NCBI GenBank assembly: GCA_027475525.1
Contig: JAMWFC010000079.1
Coordinates: forward strand, 310,001 to 374,000
Direction: 5' to 3'
From: Macrolepiota albuminosa
Taxonomy: Eukaryota > Basidiomycota > Agaricomycetes > Agaricales > Agaricaceae
DNA length: 64,000 bases
In this document: positions 30,470-41,235 of the stretch, in pieces
Layout of the letters: each line of letters opens with the position of its first letter
How positions within the stretch are numbered: the first letter of the stretch is position 1
Notes under the pieces: generated by a model
The model's input: only the letters and a program-made list of their open reading frames with translations
Told to the model about the DNA's origin: nothing
Databases searched by the model: none
Translations under genes and position numbers: made by a program

Positions 30470-30730
30470 AATTCAATGCTGCACAAATTTTCTTGTCAAC
30501 CCTTTCCTGTTCCTTACATCTTCCAGCACAGACCCTCTCACCAACCTTCTCCTGTTCCTTATAACTTCATACATCGCCTGTATGGATCTCACCAACCTTT
30601 TCCTATTCCTTATGACTTCATACATTGCCCGTATAAACCATTGTTTAATCAAAATTCAATTCACGATTCATCAATCGCAACTTCCACATCCAATCACGAT
30701 TCATCAATCGCAAATTCCACACAAGAGTGT
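30470..30730 (+). repeat. Coding-type minisatellite between RNase H and recombinase
   Basis: Units of about 55 bp (CACCAACCTT..CCT.TTCCTTAT.ACTTCATACAT..CC.GTAT) occur near 30538 and 30588, preceded by a weaker one, encoding H-Q-P-x-P-x-P-Y-x-F-I-H. A shorter unit (AATCACGATTCATCAATCGC) repeats near 30660 and 30694. This is the disordered linker of the YR element. Confidence 0.5.
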
Positions 30731-30966
30731 ACACTCCTCATTATCATGATCCATCTTTTCCTAACTCGGACTCTACTCAACTTACTCAGGCTTTGCATGA
30801 TGACTTTACTATTCCATCCAACCATCAGACTGATGATAGCACTATTTTTTCTGACTATTGAAATCTTGCAGTTTCAACACTTCGAGGCATCAATCCTCAT
30901 CTCCCCAATTCTCAAAATTCATATAACCCTTCTCCACTCTGCCCTCTGATTCCTGCAAATCAATGC

Positions 30967-32117
30967 TTGATCCTGTGGAGGACCCCTCATGGTCTCGCTG
31001 CTGACAAAATGCTATCATTAAACTTGTCTCTTGCTGCTCAAACCAAAATATTTATAGGCCTCCTTTCCTCCATAGAAGAAAAGACACGCCAAGCTTATGG
31101 TGCAGGTATTCTCCGATTCACCCAATTCTGCGATGCCAAAAAGATTCCTGAAAATCTTCGTATGCCGGTGGACCACACTTTGCTTGCAGCTTTCATAGCC
31201 AACCACATAGGTACCTCTTTGGTGCAATCAATCAAAATGTGGATCAATGGCTTACATTTATGGCACAACTTTAATCAAGCCAAATGGTATGGCAATCACC
31301 CATGGATTAAATCTCTTCAATCCTCTGCTGCTTCACATGGTATTCCTTTCAAACGCCCACCTCATCACCCCATATCTCTTTCTCACCTTAAATCTCTACA
31401 TGACAACTTGGACTTTGCATCTCCTACCAGCTATGCCATCTGGGCTGCCGCCTTAACAGCTTTCTGGGGTTGTCGGCATTTTGGTGAACTCCTTCCCTTG
31501 TCAGCTAAAAACTTTGATCCTTCCCGTAATATTACAATCAACTGTAACATCTGCATTTCTTCCATCCACAACTGTCGCTCAATTACTATTCATATTCCCT
31601 GGACCAAGACAACACATTCTGAGGGTGCCAACTGCTGTCTTACCCAGAGAGACGATTTATTCTGTCCAGTTCGAGCCATTACAAATCACTTAATTATCAA
31701 CCATCCTTCGGATGGTTCACCTTTATTTGCTTTCTGCGATCCCTTGGCTGCCAGATTCTCCATGTCATTTCTCACAAAAGATCTATTCCTTTCAACTACC
31801 AATAGTGACTATCTCCATTTCCTCTATCTCCTAACTAAAAATTTTCTTACACACTACTTTCAGACATTTACTCAACAAAAGACCTCAACATCGTCCATGG
31901 CCACAGCTACCGCATCGGTGGCTCCATAAAACTTCTATCTAATGGTGTACCTCCTCATATTGTGATGAAACATAGTGGCTGGAGCTTTTTGTGTTTCCTG
32001 ATTTATCGGAGAAGACTGGATACTATCATTCCTAATGCAATTGCCTCCACGTGGGATGCGGCATGTCATTGCTTTGCTCATGATAATAACCTATCAAACA
32101 TATTGACTTCCGAATAG
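30967..32117 (+). pseudogene. YR retrotransposon tyrosine recombinase, one frameshift
   Basis: The frame is open from 30967 to about 31830 with the N-terminal SAM-like region (TRQAYGAGILRFTQFCD) and the first catalytic Arg in the W-G-C-R-H-F-G-E segment near 31470. After a shift near 31830-31880 the C-terminal box continues as H-G-H-S-Y-R-I-G-G (second Arg), M-K-H-S-G-W, then L-I-Y-R-R-R-L-D with the Tyr nucleophile, and stops at 32117. The R...R...H/W...Y order is the tyrosine-recombinase signature. Such enzymes insert the circular cDNA by site-specific recombination. Only the frameshift stands between this ORF and a complete domain. Confidence 0.75.
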
Positions 32118-32296
32118 TCCGACTTGCTTAATCTTTCTATGTCGTAACTCCCATATCTTGTTTATCAATCCCAACTCATAACTTTTATTCTTGTAATGTA
32201 TCATCAATCCCAACTCATAGCCTTTATAGTTGTAATGTATTATTGAATTTATATTTTCCTTTCTTATTCTTTGTTATGCTTTTCTAACACCATAAG
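32118..32296. repeat. 39-bp imperfect direct repeat downstream of the recombinase
   Basis: ATCAATCCCAACTCATA occurs at 32164 and 32203, each followed by a related TTAT..TTGTAATGTAT tail. It may belong to the YR element's 3' terminal region. Confidence 0.5.
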
Positions 32297-32339
32297 GGCA
32301 CAGCTCTATGGGGTAGGTGCGGCCGAGTTGAGCTGTGCC
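32297..32339. repeat. 10-bp hairpin near the 3' end of the YR element
   Basis: GGCACAGCTC (32297-32306) and GAGCTGTGCC (32330-32339) are perfect inverted copies around a 23-nt loop. It could mark the 3' terminus of the element or aid 3'-end formation. Confidence 0.5.
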
Positions 32340-33073
32340 TGGTCAGGGTATCCACTGCTCCTACCTTGAGCTGTTTCTGCGTTCAGAACTGAAAGACTGT
32401 TCCTCCTGCCAAACTTGCTGGATTGTTTTGTCTATATATTCTCACAAGTCTGTCCGAACCCAGCCTTATCGGTGCACTGAGACTTTATTGTGATATCTAT
32501 GTAGATAAGATTTGATCATGAAACTTCAAATTCAAATATATATTTATTTATTTTAAAATTCTAGTTAGCATGGGAAAATGATCATTTTTGACAAGGGCTC
32601 CATCAAAGCCCTCATCAAAAGTGATCAAGACCTTAACCCCACCACTCACCTTCACAACAACATGTCCGCTGCCTTCCCTATCAATAATAGTACATGTACA
32701 AACTTTATTTCATGACTTTTACTAACATTTTAACATCTTTCACATCACATTTTCAGACTGACATATCATTTTGCAGACCGCCATCCCAATCTCCAGATTT
32801 AACCCAAAATTCCAGATTCCCCAATGATTTCCAAGATGTAGCTGTTATGTAACTTTGAGACCATTAACAATCTTATTATTGAGACCACTAATGATCATGT
32901 AAATTATGATTCAATATCTTGATCTTTTTTATCAATGTTATTTGCATGCCACTTTCCAAGCAGCCTTCACGTGATGACCAGACATTTACGGGCGGTCTTG
33001 GATGCCACTTTATCTTGCCAATTAAACAATCCAATCCTAAGTGGCCTAATCCAATTGTCATTCTTATAGGATC
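32340..33073. other. No gene seen between the YR element and KDZ-2
   Basis: AT-rich with short motif-less ORFs on both strands. The exact 5' end of KDZ-2 may extend into it. Confidence 0.4.
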
Positions 33074-35336
33074 GTGCAACAAAGACAACGGCTGGCAAAA
33101 CAACTTGAAGCTCTTCAATTTTTGGCAACACAACCTCTTTTGGATAGGAGAGAAACTGTCTCCCATGAATCTCCAGACCAGGAAAAGACTGTCCCGCATG
33201 AATCTACCCCTGTGAATACTGTTCTCAACCCATCTGAATCTGAGGAAACAAGTCTCGGTGTTTTGGTGTCTTCATTTGCAGATTTTCCTGAAGTTGTTGA
33301 CCCAGACAAACCATTGCATCGCCACCAGCCAGACCACACATCTCATTCTCTCTATTCTACCAACTCTGATAGACCCATTTTTAGAATATTCTTCAGCAAC
33401 ACTAGGTACTATTCCACCAGCTCTTCCGAATGAACTTGGCCCCAAATGCAGCAAGATGTATCAGTTGAATTCATCAAATATTCTCTGTCTTTTTCCTACA
33501 CATATGTCGCCTATGTTAATTACTTCTTGTGTTCATCAGCAGTTCTAGATTTCTCCAAACTTTCTGTGCAAAGTTGTGAATGTCAATCCCTGTCTGAAAT
33601 GCTCGTCTCTCATGGCCTTTTTCCAACAGCACCAACCCATCCACAAATGGCTGTTTCCATTCACCTCCTTGATTTTTATCATGCACTGTTTGAATGCTTG
33701 TGCAATGCTGTCAATGCACTCTCAGGAGCTCTCAACTCATTCTACCAAAGGCGAGGTTTTATTATTTCTAATCAAAAAGTACATCCTTTTGCATGTCATC
33801 ATGTATCATGCTTATTTCTTTTCAGGGGCAACCCATTCATGATGCATTTCGACGAGGCCTTGGATATGCTATCCAATGGCATGACAACCTTAAAGTTTGC
33901 ATTGAACAGAAAGTCAAAGCTGCCATTGTTTCGGCCCATCAGGTGATACAAGACTTTAAATAAGAGACTTCAGTGATAGCTGCCTTTGAATATACTGGGT
34001 CATTGCAAGAAAGTACACAGAACATTGATTACTCTCTTTCTCAACCATCCACTCCTTCTAGCTGTTCAAGTCCATCTCCATCTCGGCCTCTAATTCTCTG
34101 TGCTCATGTGCTTCAGCAGCAATGTCCAGCATGTTTTGGAGCCACCACCTTTGGCCAATCCTTTGATGAGTAAGTTGCACTTGCATTCCTGAATTGAACT
34201 CAGGTCCTTCCATTGTTTCTAGTGGTGGCGATATTCATGTTTGTGTTGATGGGAATTTCAACCATTGCCATCTGAAGACTAGTGGTGATTGTCCAAAATT
34301 CTATGAGCCTGAGTACATCCTACCGAAGTCTCAAATTGATTTTGTTGGCCAACATATAGAGCAAGCACACAAGAAACCCTCAAAACCTCGAACACCACTT
34401 CTTTCTGATAAAGCCATTGATGAATGCAAATCAACACATGTACCAGGATCTGGCTCAAATTCTAAGACTAACATGGAGAAGTTTGATAATGGTAGAGTCA
34501 TGGCATTGGTCTGCCGCCCATGACATACCACTCTTTTTAGCCAATATTGATACTCCTGGTGAGTAACAGAAGTATGGTCTAGTGCTCATTGAGCATCTCT
34601 TTGGCCTCATACCTGTAAATGCAACCGTTGCTGTTCTCTATGATGTGGGATGTGTTTTGGATTGAAGCTGCCAACTGGTGAGCTTATCAGAATTGGCTGG
34701 GGGCTTGGGTAGACGCTGATTATAATGCATACATATCTAGTATAACTTTCTTCTACAACATGTCACTGAACGACTGACATATGCAACAAATGCCATGCAT
34801 GCTTATGTCCACCAGTGGGGGTGTCAGCTGATCTACAATCCACAACTTTGCAAGGGACTTGGTTTAACTGATGGAGAGGGGGTAGAGCGACTCTGGTCTT
34901 GTATGTGGAAGTTAATTCCTATCACATGAACTACACATGTAAGTTCCATCTTCCAGAATGTTTCTTCAAACTGAAATAAGCTGGTAGCATGCACATCAAA
35001 TGTGGCTTCTTGACCATCAGGCCTATTTCATTGGCCTAGAATACAGAAATGACCTTGGCACCTGGATTAATTGTTGACTTACTAAGAGTGTTGAGGCTCA
35101 AGGAAACATTGCCAGGAAAACCTTGTTAGAGTGCGGTAGCCAATAACATTCTATGTGTTCAATGGGATTTGCAACGTCAAGCCCAACTATCAATACGTGC
35201 ACATAAGACAATTGGTGCTTTTTTATTCAATGACTTGATTATTTTCTTTTTTATATGCTTCTGCTCAATTGAAAAAGGAGCTTGATACTGTTCTAAACCT
35301 CCAAGGTAAACTCAAGGCCATTGATAAGGCAATTAT
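33074..35336 (+). pseudogene. KDZ transposase (KDZ-2), decayed, 3' end cut by a chromovirus LTR
   Basis: An N-terminal Gln/Glu-rich stretch (33074-33430) is followed by the CxC1-like part: C-E-C-Q-S near 33580, then SHGLFPTAPTHPQMAVSI and F-Y-x-A-L-F-E-x-L-C-N-A-V-N-A-L. A canonical intron at 33779-33825 leads to G-x-P-I-H-D-A-F-R-R-G-L-G-Y. A C-P-A-C-F-G box precedes a second intron (about 34169-34220). The catalytic region shows D-I-H-V-C-V-D-G-N-F (34230), A-V-L-Y-D-V-G-C (34640) and D-G-E-G-V-E-R-L-W-S (34870), the expected acidic residues of the KDZ core. Stops and frameshifts are frequent after 34520. The sequence ends at K-A-I where the LTR at 35337 begins. KDZ transposases move their own elements and are abundant in agaricomycetes. 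No terminal repeats were found. Confidence 0.8.
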
Positions 35337-36099
35337 TGTCAGGTTCCACTAAGTCAGGGGCTTTCCAGGAAAGCAATGCCCTTATGAGGCAGACTTAATC
35401 TACGGACACTCAGGTGTCTGGAACTCTGGACTGGGCTCCAGGGTTCAAGACACGAACAGGGGGATTCCCAGGGTAAGGGACTTAGTCTGGAAATCAGATG
35501 AAGTCAGAAGAATTAAGGAGATGGAGTCAAGTCAAGAACCGGAGGTTCTAAGACGAGACCCAGTTAGTGAAGTTCAAGTCGCAAAGTGCATACCAATCTT
35601 AGGAGCACACAAACAAGTTGAGCATGCCAGTCGAAGTGTGCCAGTCAAGAGTACCAGCCAGTGCATACCAGTCAATCAAAGGGCATGCAAGCAATCAAAT
35701 GTAATATCAAGACTAAAGTATGACAAGTGGGTGGCTACTCTTTAAGTACTGGTGGGACTACTCCAGGTTCTTGAGGGTCTCCAGGATGTCTGGGTTGGTT
35801 CTGGAAGTGAATGGGCAGCAGCGGAAAGGGGAAACTGTATGCCGGAAATCGCGCAGAGCATGCAATCCATTGGGGCAGAGGGGCAGCACTGGTGCGTAAT
35901 GTGTGATAGCCAGGGTGATTGGCATGATCTGATGATCAGCAGGTGTGTGCCGGCAGGCAGTCCTGAGTCCTGAGATCTGTGATATAGGGCTGTTGGAGGG
36001 TGTGGTGTGATGGCAGGGCTATGTTGTGGAGTTGCGGAAGCGTTCCGGATGGGGCTCCAGGGGTGTTCTGAGGTGGTCCCAGATAGAGAGGTTGTGACA
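35337..36099 (-). mobile_element. 3' LTR of chromovirus 1 (family H copy 1)
   Basis: On the plus strand it runs TGTCAGGTTCCACTAAGTC...GAGGTTGTGACA, and it aligns to 49134-49891 and 56406-57113. A purine-rich tract (GAGAGAGGGGTGA on the minus strand) abuts its right end. That tract orients the element leftwards and makes this the 3' LTR. It interrupts KDZ-2. No TSD is shared with the right-hand LTR at 49134-49891 (ATTAT versus AACAG), and the two LTRs are clearly diverged. Confidence 0.75.
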
Positions 36100-36227
36100 T
36101 CACCCCTCTCTCAGCGCTGAGACCCTCCGAGGCATGCGTTGCTGGCAGGTCGGACCAGGGGGTCAAGCATGGGAACTGCCTCACCTCCTGACATGTAAGA
36201 AAAAAAAATTTTACCATCAAACTCAAC

Positions 36228-37496
36228 ATGTCATGTACACCAACACATTCTTCAACGCCCCCCTACCAATGAAATTGCTCCCCTGATTGCATAGGAGGCC
36301 CAGGATGCAAGATACCAGCACCAGCTTGACCATAAGCATGTGGCGGCGCTTGTTCAGCAACATGAGTGTCCTGCTCTGTCTCGCTTGTCACAACTGACTT
36401 TCCTTTTTCAGAACAACATGATATCCCTGCCCTGGAGGCAGGTCCTAGTCAACCCTTGGAGTCCATCCCTGAGGCAGGTCCAAGTAACCTTCTGGTCCCT
36501 GCCTCAAAGCCCACCCCTGAGGCAGGCCCAAGTCATCCTATGCTCCTTGTTGCCCGGATGATGGTGCAGCCTTGCTCCCACTCATCCCCATGGCCTTGCC
36601 CTGCTGCTCATTGGTTTCGCCAGTCCGGGATGGTGCCTGGAACCATCTCGCTGGTGCCTGAGAATTTGGGTGTTCTGCTGGTGGGCATGATGCAGGTCAT
36701 GTTTGAGCATGTCCTGGAGAGATCCCAGAGCTTGCCCATGCATGAGTGGTGTGTGAGCAACGGACCAGTGAGTGTTGTCTTACCTTGCGATCATTGCTGA
36801 CAAGGGTCTTAGTGTGTGCACTGCACCCACCAGGTGGTGCTGTGCCTGTTTGAGCATCCAAGCCCCTTGTCCTGGAAAGACTTGTCAGTATGTGAGGTGT
36901 GTCACTTAAACCATGAGCAGTGCTCTATGTCAGCTCTGTGGAGGGGGCATTGCATGTTACAGAAGCAGGGGTGGCTGCTTGAGTGGGTAACCCAGAGGAT
37001 GGGGGTGGAGGAGAGGAGTTGGGTCGTGGAGCCAGAAGGAGGGTTGGAGGGGTCTGGGGCCCCAGTCGTGTTGGGGGGTTCCAGGGGGAGGGGTGGAGAT
37101 GCCATCAAGGTGGGTGGTCATGGTCACCTGGTGGTGCTGATTATGCGCCGGGTGACATGGGCTGAGGTGGTCAGGGGGAGTAGGGGGTGCCTGGACAAAG
37201 GTAAGAGGCAGGCGTTGCCAAGTCCATCACCCTGCGCCATCCAAGAGGACACAACCTGCCCTGGGTTCCATGTCTCTTCCCCTCCAGCTATCCTCCGCTG
37301 TCTTTTCACCTCTGTTGGGGAGACCCCTGGATGTAGATTTGGGGCACCTGCAAGAGCGCCTGGAGCAGGTAGAGAGAGAGAGGTGGGAGCTCGCTGACTA
37401 GTACCAGGTCATGGCAAGGCTTTTCCAGGGGGTCCAGGCATCCCTAATGCACAGTGAGGAGGGGGCTAGACAGGAGGTAGTGGCCTGGAGGTGATA
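36228..37496 (+). pseudogene. Antisense accessory ORF of chromovirus 1, truncated by copia-2
   Basis: It begins ATGTCATGTACACCAACACA 128 bases inside the 3' LTR and runs opposite to gag-pol. Visible parts are a short N-terminal region, a Pro/Ala-rich repeat (E-A-G-P-S twice, with related units between), a Trp-Cys block (MHEWCVSNGP) and a cysteine motif V-C-E-V-C-H-L-N-H-E-Q-C near 36890. A Gly-rich low-complexity region and V-V-L-I-M-R-R-V-T with D-K-G-K-R-Q-A-L-P-S-P-S follow. It aligns to 57241-60024, the same position in chromovirus 2. Stops and frameshifts are present, and copia-2 cuts it at 37496. I know of no described domain; the cysteine/histidine motif could bind zinc. Confidence 0.55.
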
Positions 37497-37699
37497 TGTC
37501 AGTAAGATGTTGTAGCATAGGAGATAATCGTCGTACCCTCAGAACGTGTAACGTAACTGAGGGTACTCTGTACGGGGGAGGGCTGGTATATAAGTGAGTG
37601 AAGACAATGTAAGGCCAGTGGCCCGGTCAGGAACATCGTGCTTTGACATCGGTTCGTGGCACCCTGTCACCTCGTCACATATCACATCTAATCCTAACA
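37497..37699 (-). repeat. 3' LTR of copia-2
   Basis: 203 bp, TGTCAGTAAG...ATCCTAACA on the plus strand. It contains a 9-bp hairpin, TACCCTCAG/CTGAGGGTA (37534-37565), and a TATATAA-like stretch near 37588. It differs from the other LTR at six positions, all at CpG sites. Confidence 0.93.
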
Positions 37700-37711
37700 C
37701 TCCTCCTTGCC
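37700..37711 (-). other. Polypurine tract of copia-2
   Basis: GGCAAGGAGGAG on the minus strand directly abuts the 3' LTR, where plus-strand DNA synthesis would be primed. Confidence 0.65.
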
Positions 37712-37761
37712 ACGAACCGAGCCATAAGAGCCATAACTCCTCCTCGCATGGAATTGTGGTT

Positions 37762-40700
37762 CTAGGTGACTCCCAGTAGCTGCCGAAGGCGGAGGAACAG
37801 AGGTTGGGGCAGGGCTTTTGTGAACATGTCTGCTACATTGTCTCTCGTGTTGACGTACTTAATGATTATTTCGCCCATTTGTGCACGCTCGCGGATGAAG
37901 TGATACTTGACGTCGAAGTGCTTTACCCTTGCGTGCGCTGTGGAGTCTTCGGACAGGGTGATTGCTGACTTGTTATCGCAGAATAGAGTGGTTGCGGCGG
38001 AAGTAAAGTCCAGTCCAATGCCTTTCAGTAGCATCCTGAGCCAAATGCACTCCTGCATCAATTCGTATGCGGCCATGTACTCGGCTTTGCAGGATGAGGT
38101 GGCTATGGTTTTCTGCTTTCGAACGGACCAAGATATCGCACCGGTTCCCAGTGACCAAGTGTAGCCCCCAGTGCTTCTTCTCGTGTCTGGGCAACTTGCC
38201 CAGTCGGCATCGGTGAACCCTCGTGGTATGATCGACGAGCCTCCAAGACGTAATTTCAGGTCCTTTGTGCCTTTCAGGTAACGTACGAGGCGGATACCGG
38301 TGTCCCAGTGGGTTCTGTTGTAGTTATCGAGGAACTGCGAGAGTTGCTGGACAGCGTAGGCAATGTCAGGTCGCATGGCTATGGCGATATAGAGGAGACA
38401 GCCAACTAGTGATCTGTATGGTAGCTTGGCAATAGCGAGTTTCTCCTCCTGTGTCTGGATATCTCGATTTGGTCGCCTGAGCTTTAAGCCAGGTTCCATC
38501 GGGAGTGAAAGGGGGTGGGCTTCCTTCTGTCCAAATTGCTGGATGATGCGATTAATGAAGTTTGTCTGGGATAGCGCAACTGTCTTCTGCTCTCGATCCC
38601 ACTCAACAGATACACCAAGGATGTAGTGGGGGGCGCCGAGATCAGATATGGTCCAGGTCTCGCGCATCTGTGCTTTGAACCGATTGTTTTCTTCCCTTGA
38701 GCTAGCTATGGATAGAAAATCGTCAACATGAACTGCAGCAATGACAGTACCCGATGCTGTTTCTCTGTGATAGATGCACGGTTCGCAAGCTAGTCGAGTG
38801 AAACCCCATGCAACCATGCGGTCATTCAGTGTCTTATTCCATATTCTCCCGGCCTGTTTCATCCCATACAGTCCTCTTACTATTTCGCATACCCAGTCCC
38901 CTTTTCCATCCTCTTCGAAGCCTTCGGGCTGCTCCATGTACTGGACCTCGTCGTCTGGGAGTATCCCATACAGGAAAGCTGTCTTGACATCAATTCGCGC
39001 TGCATCCCACCCCTTTGCTGCTGCGATATGGAGGAGAATGCGCCAGGATTCCATGCGCGCGGTCGGTGAGGTCGTCTTACTATAGTCTTTGCCGTACACC
39101 TGTTCATAGCCTTTAAAGACAAGGCGTACCTTGTGTCTGACCACATTTCCGTGTTCATCTCTTTTAATTTTAAAGACAGGTTTTCCTTTCCGGACCTTCT
39201 GTCCTTTCGGAATAGATGATTGAGGTATGAGGCGGTAGACTCCCATGTCTCTCAGCAATTTGATCTCCTCCTTGTATGCTTCTTCCCATTTTGCTGTGTC
39301 AGGTCCATTCTGTGCTTCTTTCCAGGTCTTGGGCTCCTCCTCTACTCCCATCTCCATTGATTCAAGGTCGCTGAGATAAGATACATGATCAAGATCTTCA
39401 CCGGATGGAATGTCTGTGGGTGCGGGCGCTTGTTCCTTGGCTTGTGCCGGCGTTTGTGTCCTACTTCTCCCTGCTCTCTGCTCTTTCAGCCTCTTTTCAC
39501 TCTCCCTCACCTTCTCCATTGTTTTCTCTAGCCTTGTCTGTTGTTGATCCCCCCTTGCTGCTGCCTTTTCCGTCGGTTGTCGGATGCGACTTGATCGTCG
39601 AGTGGCCCGTTGTTCGATATTTGGTTGCTGTTGTACTTCCTCGTTGTTCGTATCTGGCAGGTGTGTTGCATCGGGATCGATGAAGTCGAATTCTCTGTAG
39701 TCAGCGTCGTGGTTGCTTGGTGTTAGTGAAGCTGATCTGTCGAGGGCGTCGAGAGTGGGAATTGGTGGTTCGGCAATCTGTCCATTCTGGATGCGGTGTG
39801 AGTCGAGGCGCTCTATGAATTTAACGTAGTGAGATTGATAAACTTTCTTATTTGCTCTATCCCAGCATCGGTAGGTTTTTGAGGATTGTCCATACCCTAT
39901 TAGGACACATTCGAGAGATCGGGGCTTGATCTTTGGGTTGTGAGTAGGTATGAATACGAACGCACGACATCCTATTTCACGCATATATGAATAGTTTGGT
40001 TCTTGTCCATACCATTTCTCGTGAGGTGTGCTTCCATTCAAGGACTTAGTCGGGGTCTTGGCATGGAGATGGGCGGCGGTCAGGTAAAATTCGTCCCAGA
40101 GGTATTCTGGGCAGTTCGCATCAATTCTCATGGTCCTCGCTTTACCCATCAATGTTCTGTGCATTTGTTCTACCCTTCCGATGTGTGCTGATGTGTGTGG
40201 TGCGCTGTGTTCGCTCGTTGTTCCTCTAGCCTCGAGCCAGATCTTCATCTCCTCACTGTTGAGTTCACCGTCAAAACCTGTTTGGTATTTTCCCACCTTG
40301 AGCCCTGTTTCAGTTTTGCGCATCCTTTTCCAGGTTTGCAGTGCGGAAAAAGCATCGCTCTTATTCTTTAGGGGTAAAGACCAGGGCATGTTGGTGTAGT
40401 CGTCCACTATATCTAGTATGTAATGGTTCCCTGACTTCGACTGCACATTTACAGGTCCCATCAAATCAGCCCATACAATTTCCAGCTTTCGCATGGCTCT
40501 CTGCTCCTCCTTTCTCAGTTTTGGTACAGGAGTTCTCGTCTGTTTCCCAAGGAGGCAGGAGTCACACTTTGGGGGCGGATGATGGATGAGGTTGGGCGCA
40601 CCTCTGATTTTGTGGCTGCGCATTAGCTGCATGATGGCCTGGTAGTTGGCATGTCCGAGTCGTCGGTGCCATGTCTCGAGATTGGTTGTCTGGTGAGCTG

Positions 40701-41226
40701 CAAGAGCATGTTCAACAACAGCGTCGGATAGATCCACAGTATATAGTTTCTTCTCCCTTAATAAGGGGCCTTTTGCGATGATTTTTCCAGTTGTGGGATC
40801 TGCAATTTTGACTCCTCTTCGATCAAAGGATGAGCGTGTATTGTTGTTCAGGGAGATATGGCTCACGGAGATGAGGCGGACTGTAGATTTAGGTACATAC
40901 AGTGCGTCTTGAAGGATGAGGTGACTTCCTTCTGCGGTGCATAGTCGTATGTTGCCAATTCCATGGGCTGATATGGTGGATCCGCCTACTCCTTTTATGG
41001 CCTTAGGAGCGATCGGCTGGAGCATCAGGAAGTCGGATTTGCAGGGTGAGATGTGGACTGAGGCTCCAGTGTCGATGTAGAATGGATGTTCCGAGACTGC
41101 GGTGAGGGCCGTATCTTGGTCTTGATTGAGTGGCGCAATCATTGTGCTTTTGCAGTTGCTGTCTGTGGTGTGTTCTTCCCAGTTTACAGATGTCCTGGGC
41201 TCATCCCCCTCCTCAATGGTTGCCAT
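37762..41226 (-). CDS. copia-2 Pol: protease, integrase, reverse transcriptase, RNase H
   Basis: 1154 residues without interruption. In order: retropepsin with F-Y-I-D-T-G-A-S near residue 52; gag-pre-integrase HHCC domain (W-H-R-R-L-G-H...C-D-S-C-L-L-G-K); integrase core with W-A-D-L, the second Asp in G-F-D-G-E-L and the Glu in G-R-V-E-Q-M-H-R-T-L; a charged linker; copia RT with R-I-D-V-K-T-A-F-L-Y-G and the catalytic V-D-D of H-V-D-D-F; and RNase H with F-T-D-A-D-W-A-S, S-C-K-A-E-Y and L-F-C-D-N-K-S-A, ending L-L-G-V-T. All catalytic residues checked are present. It begins at an ATG, but it is in the same frame as gag, from which it is separated by one UAG and three sense codons. Expression as a Gag-Pol fusion by readthrough is therefore possible. 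The length is normal for copia Pol without Gag. Confidence 0.93.
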   Translation of the reverse strand: MATIEEGDEPRTSVNWEEHTTDSNCKSTMIAPLNQDQDTALTAVSEHPFYIDTGASVHISPCKSDFLMLQPIAPKAIKGVGGSTISAHGIGNIRLCTAEGSHLILQDALYVPKSTVRLISVSHISLNNNTRSSFDRRGVKIADPTTGKIIAKGPLLREKKLYTVDLSDAVVEHALAAHQTTNLETWHRRLGHANYQAIMQLMRSHKIRGAPNLIHHPPPKCDSCLLGKQTRTPVPKLRKEEQRAMRKLEIVWADLMGPVNVQSKSGNHYILDIVDDYTNMPWSLPLKNKSDAFSALQTWKRMRKTETGLKVGKYQTGFDGELNSEEMKIWLEARGTTSEHSAPHTSAHIGRVEQMHRTLMGKARTMRIDANCPEYLWDEFYLTAAHLHAKTPTKSLNGSTPHEKWYGQEPNYSYMREIGCRAFVFIPTHNPKIKPRSLECVLIGYGQSSKTYRCWDRANKKVYQSHYVKFIERLDSHRIQNGQIAEPPIPTLDALDRSASLTPSNHDADYREFDFIDPDATHLPDTNNEEVQQQPNIEQRATRRSSRIRQPTEKAAARGDQQQTRLEKTMEKVRESEKRLKEQRAGRSRTQTPAQAKEQAPAPTDIPSGEDLDHVSYLSDLESMEMGVEEEPKTWKEAQNGPDTAKWEEAYKEEIKLLRDMGVYRLIPQSSIPKGQKVRKGKPVFKIKRDEHGNVVRHKVRLVFKGYEQVYGKDYSKTTSPTARMESWRILLHIAAAKGWDAARIDVKTAFLYGILPDDEVQYMEQPEGFEEDGKGDWVCEIVRGLYGMKQAGRIWNKTLNDRMVAWGFTRLACEPCIYHRETASGTVIAAVHVDDFLSIASSREENNRFKAQMRETWTISDLGAPHYILGVSVEWDREQKTVALSQTNFINRIIQQFGQKEAHPLSLPMEPGLKLRRPNRDIQTQEEKLAIAKLPYRSLVGCLLYIAIAMRPDIAYAVQQLSQFLDNYNRTHWDTGIRLVRYLKGTKDLKLRLGGSSIIPRGFTDADWASCPDTRRSTGGYTWSLGTGAISWSVRKQKTIATSSCKAEYMAAYELMQECIWLRMLLKGIGLDFTSAATTLFCDNKSAITLSEDSTAHARVKHFDVKYHFIRERAQMGEIIIKYVNTRDNVADMFTKALPQPLFLRLRQLLGVT

Positions 41227-41235
41227 CCAGCCCTG

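Larger units (their letters stand above)
26573..32117 (+). mobile_element. Tyrosine-recombinase retrotransposon (DIRS order, Ngaro-like), defective
   Basis: Gag-like ORF, RT plus RNase H and a C-terminal tyrosine recombinase are found in this order, with no integrase, retropepsin or LTR. That combination defines the DIRS order. The element is inactive: gag is broken by an inversion, RT and RNase H have stops, and the recombinase has a frameshift. True ends with split direct or inverted repeats were not identified, so the coordinates cover coding regions only. Confidence 0.75.
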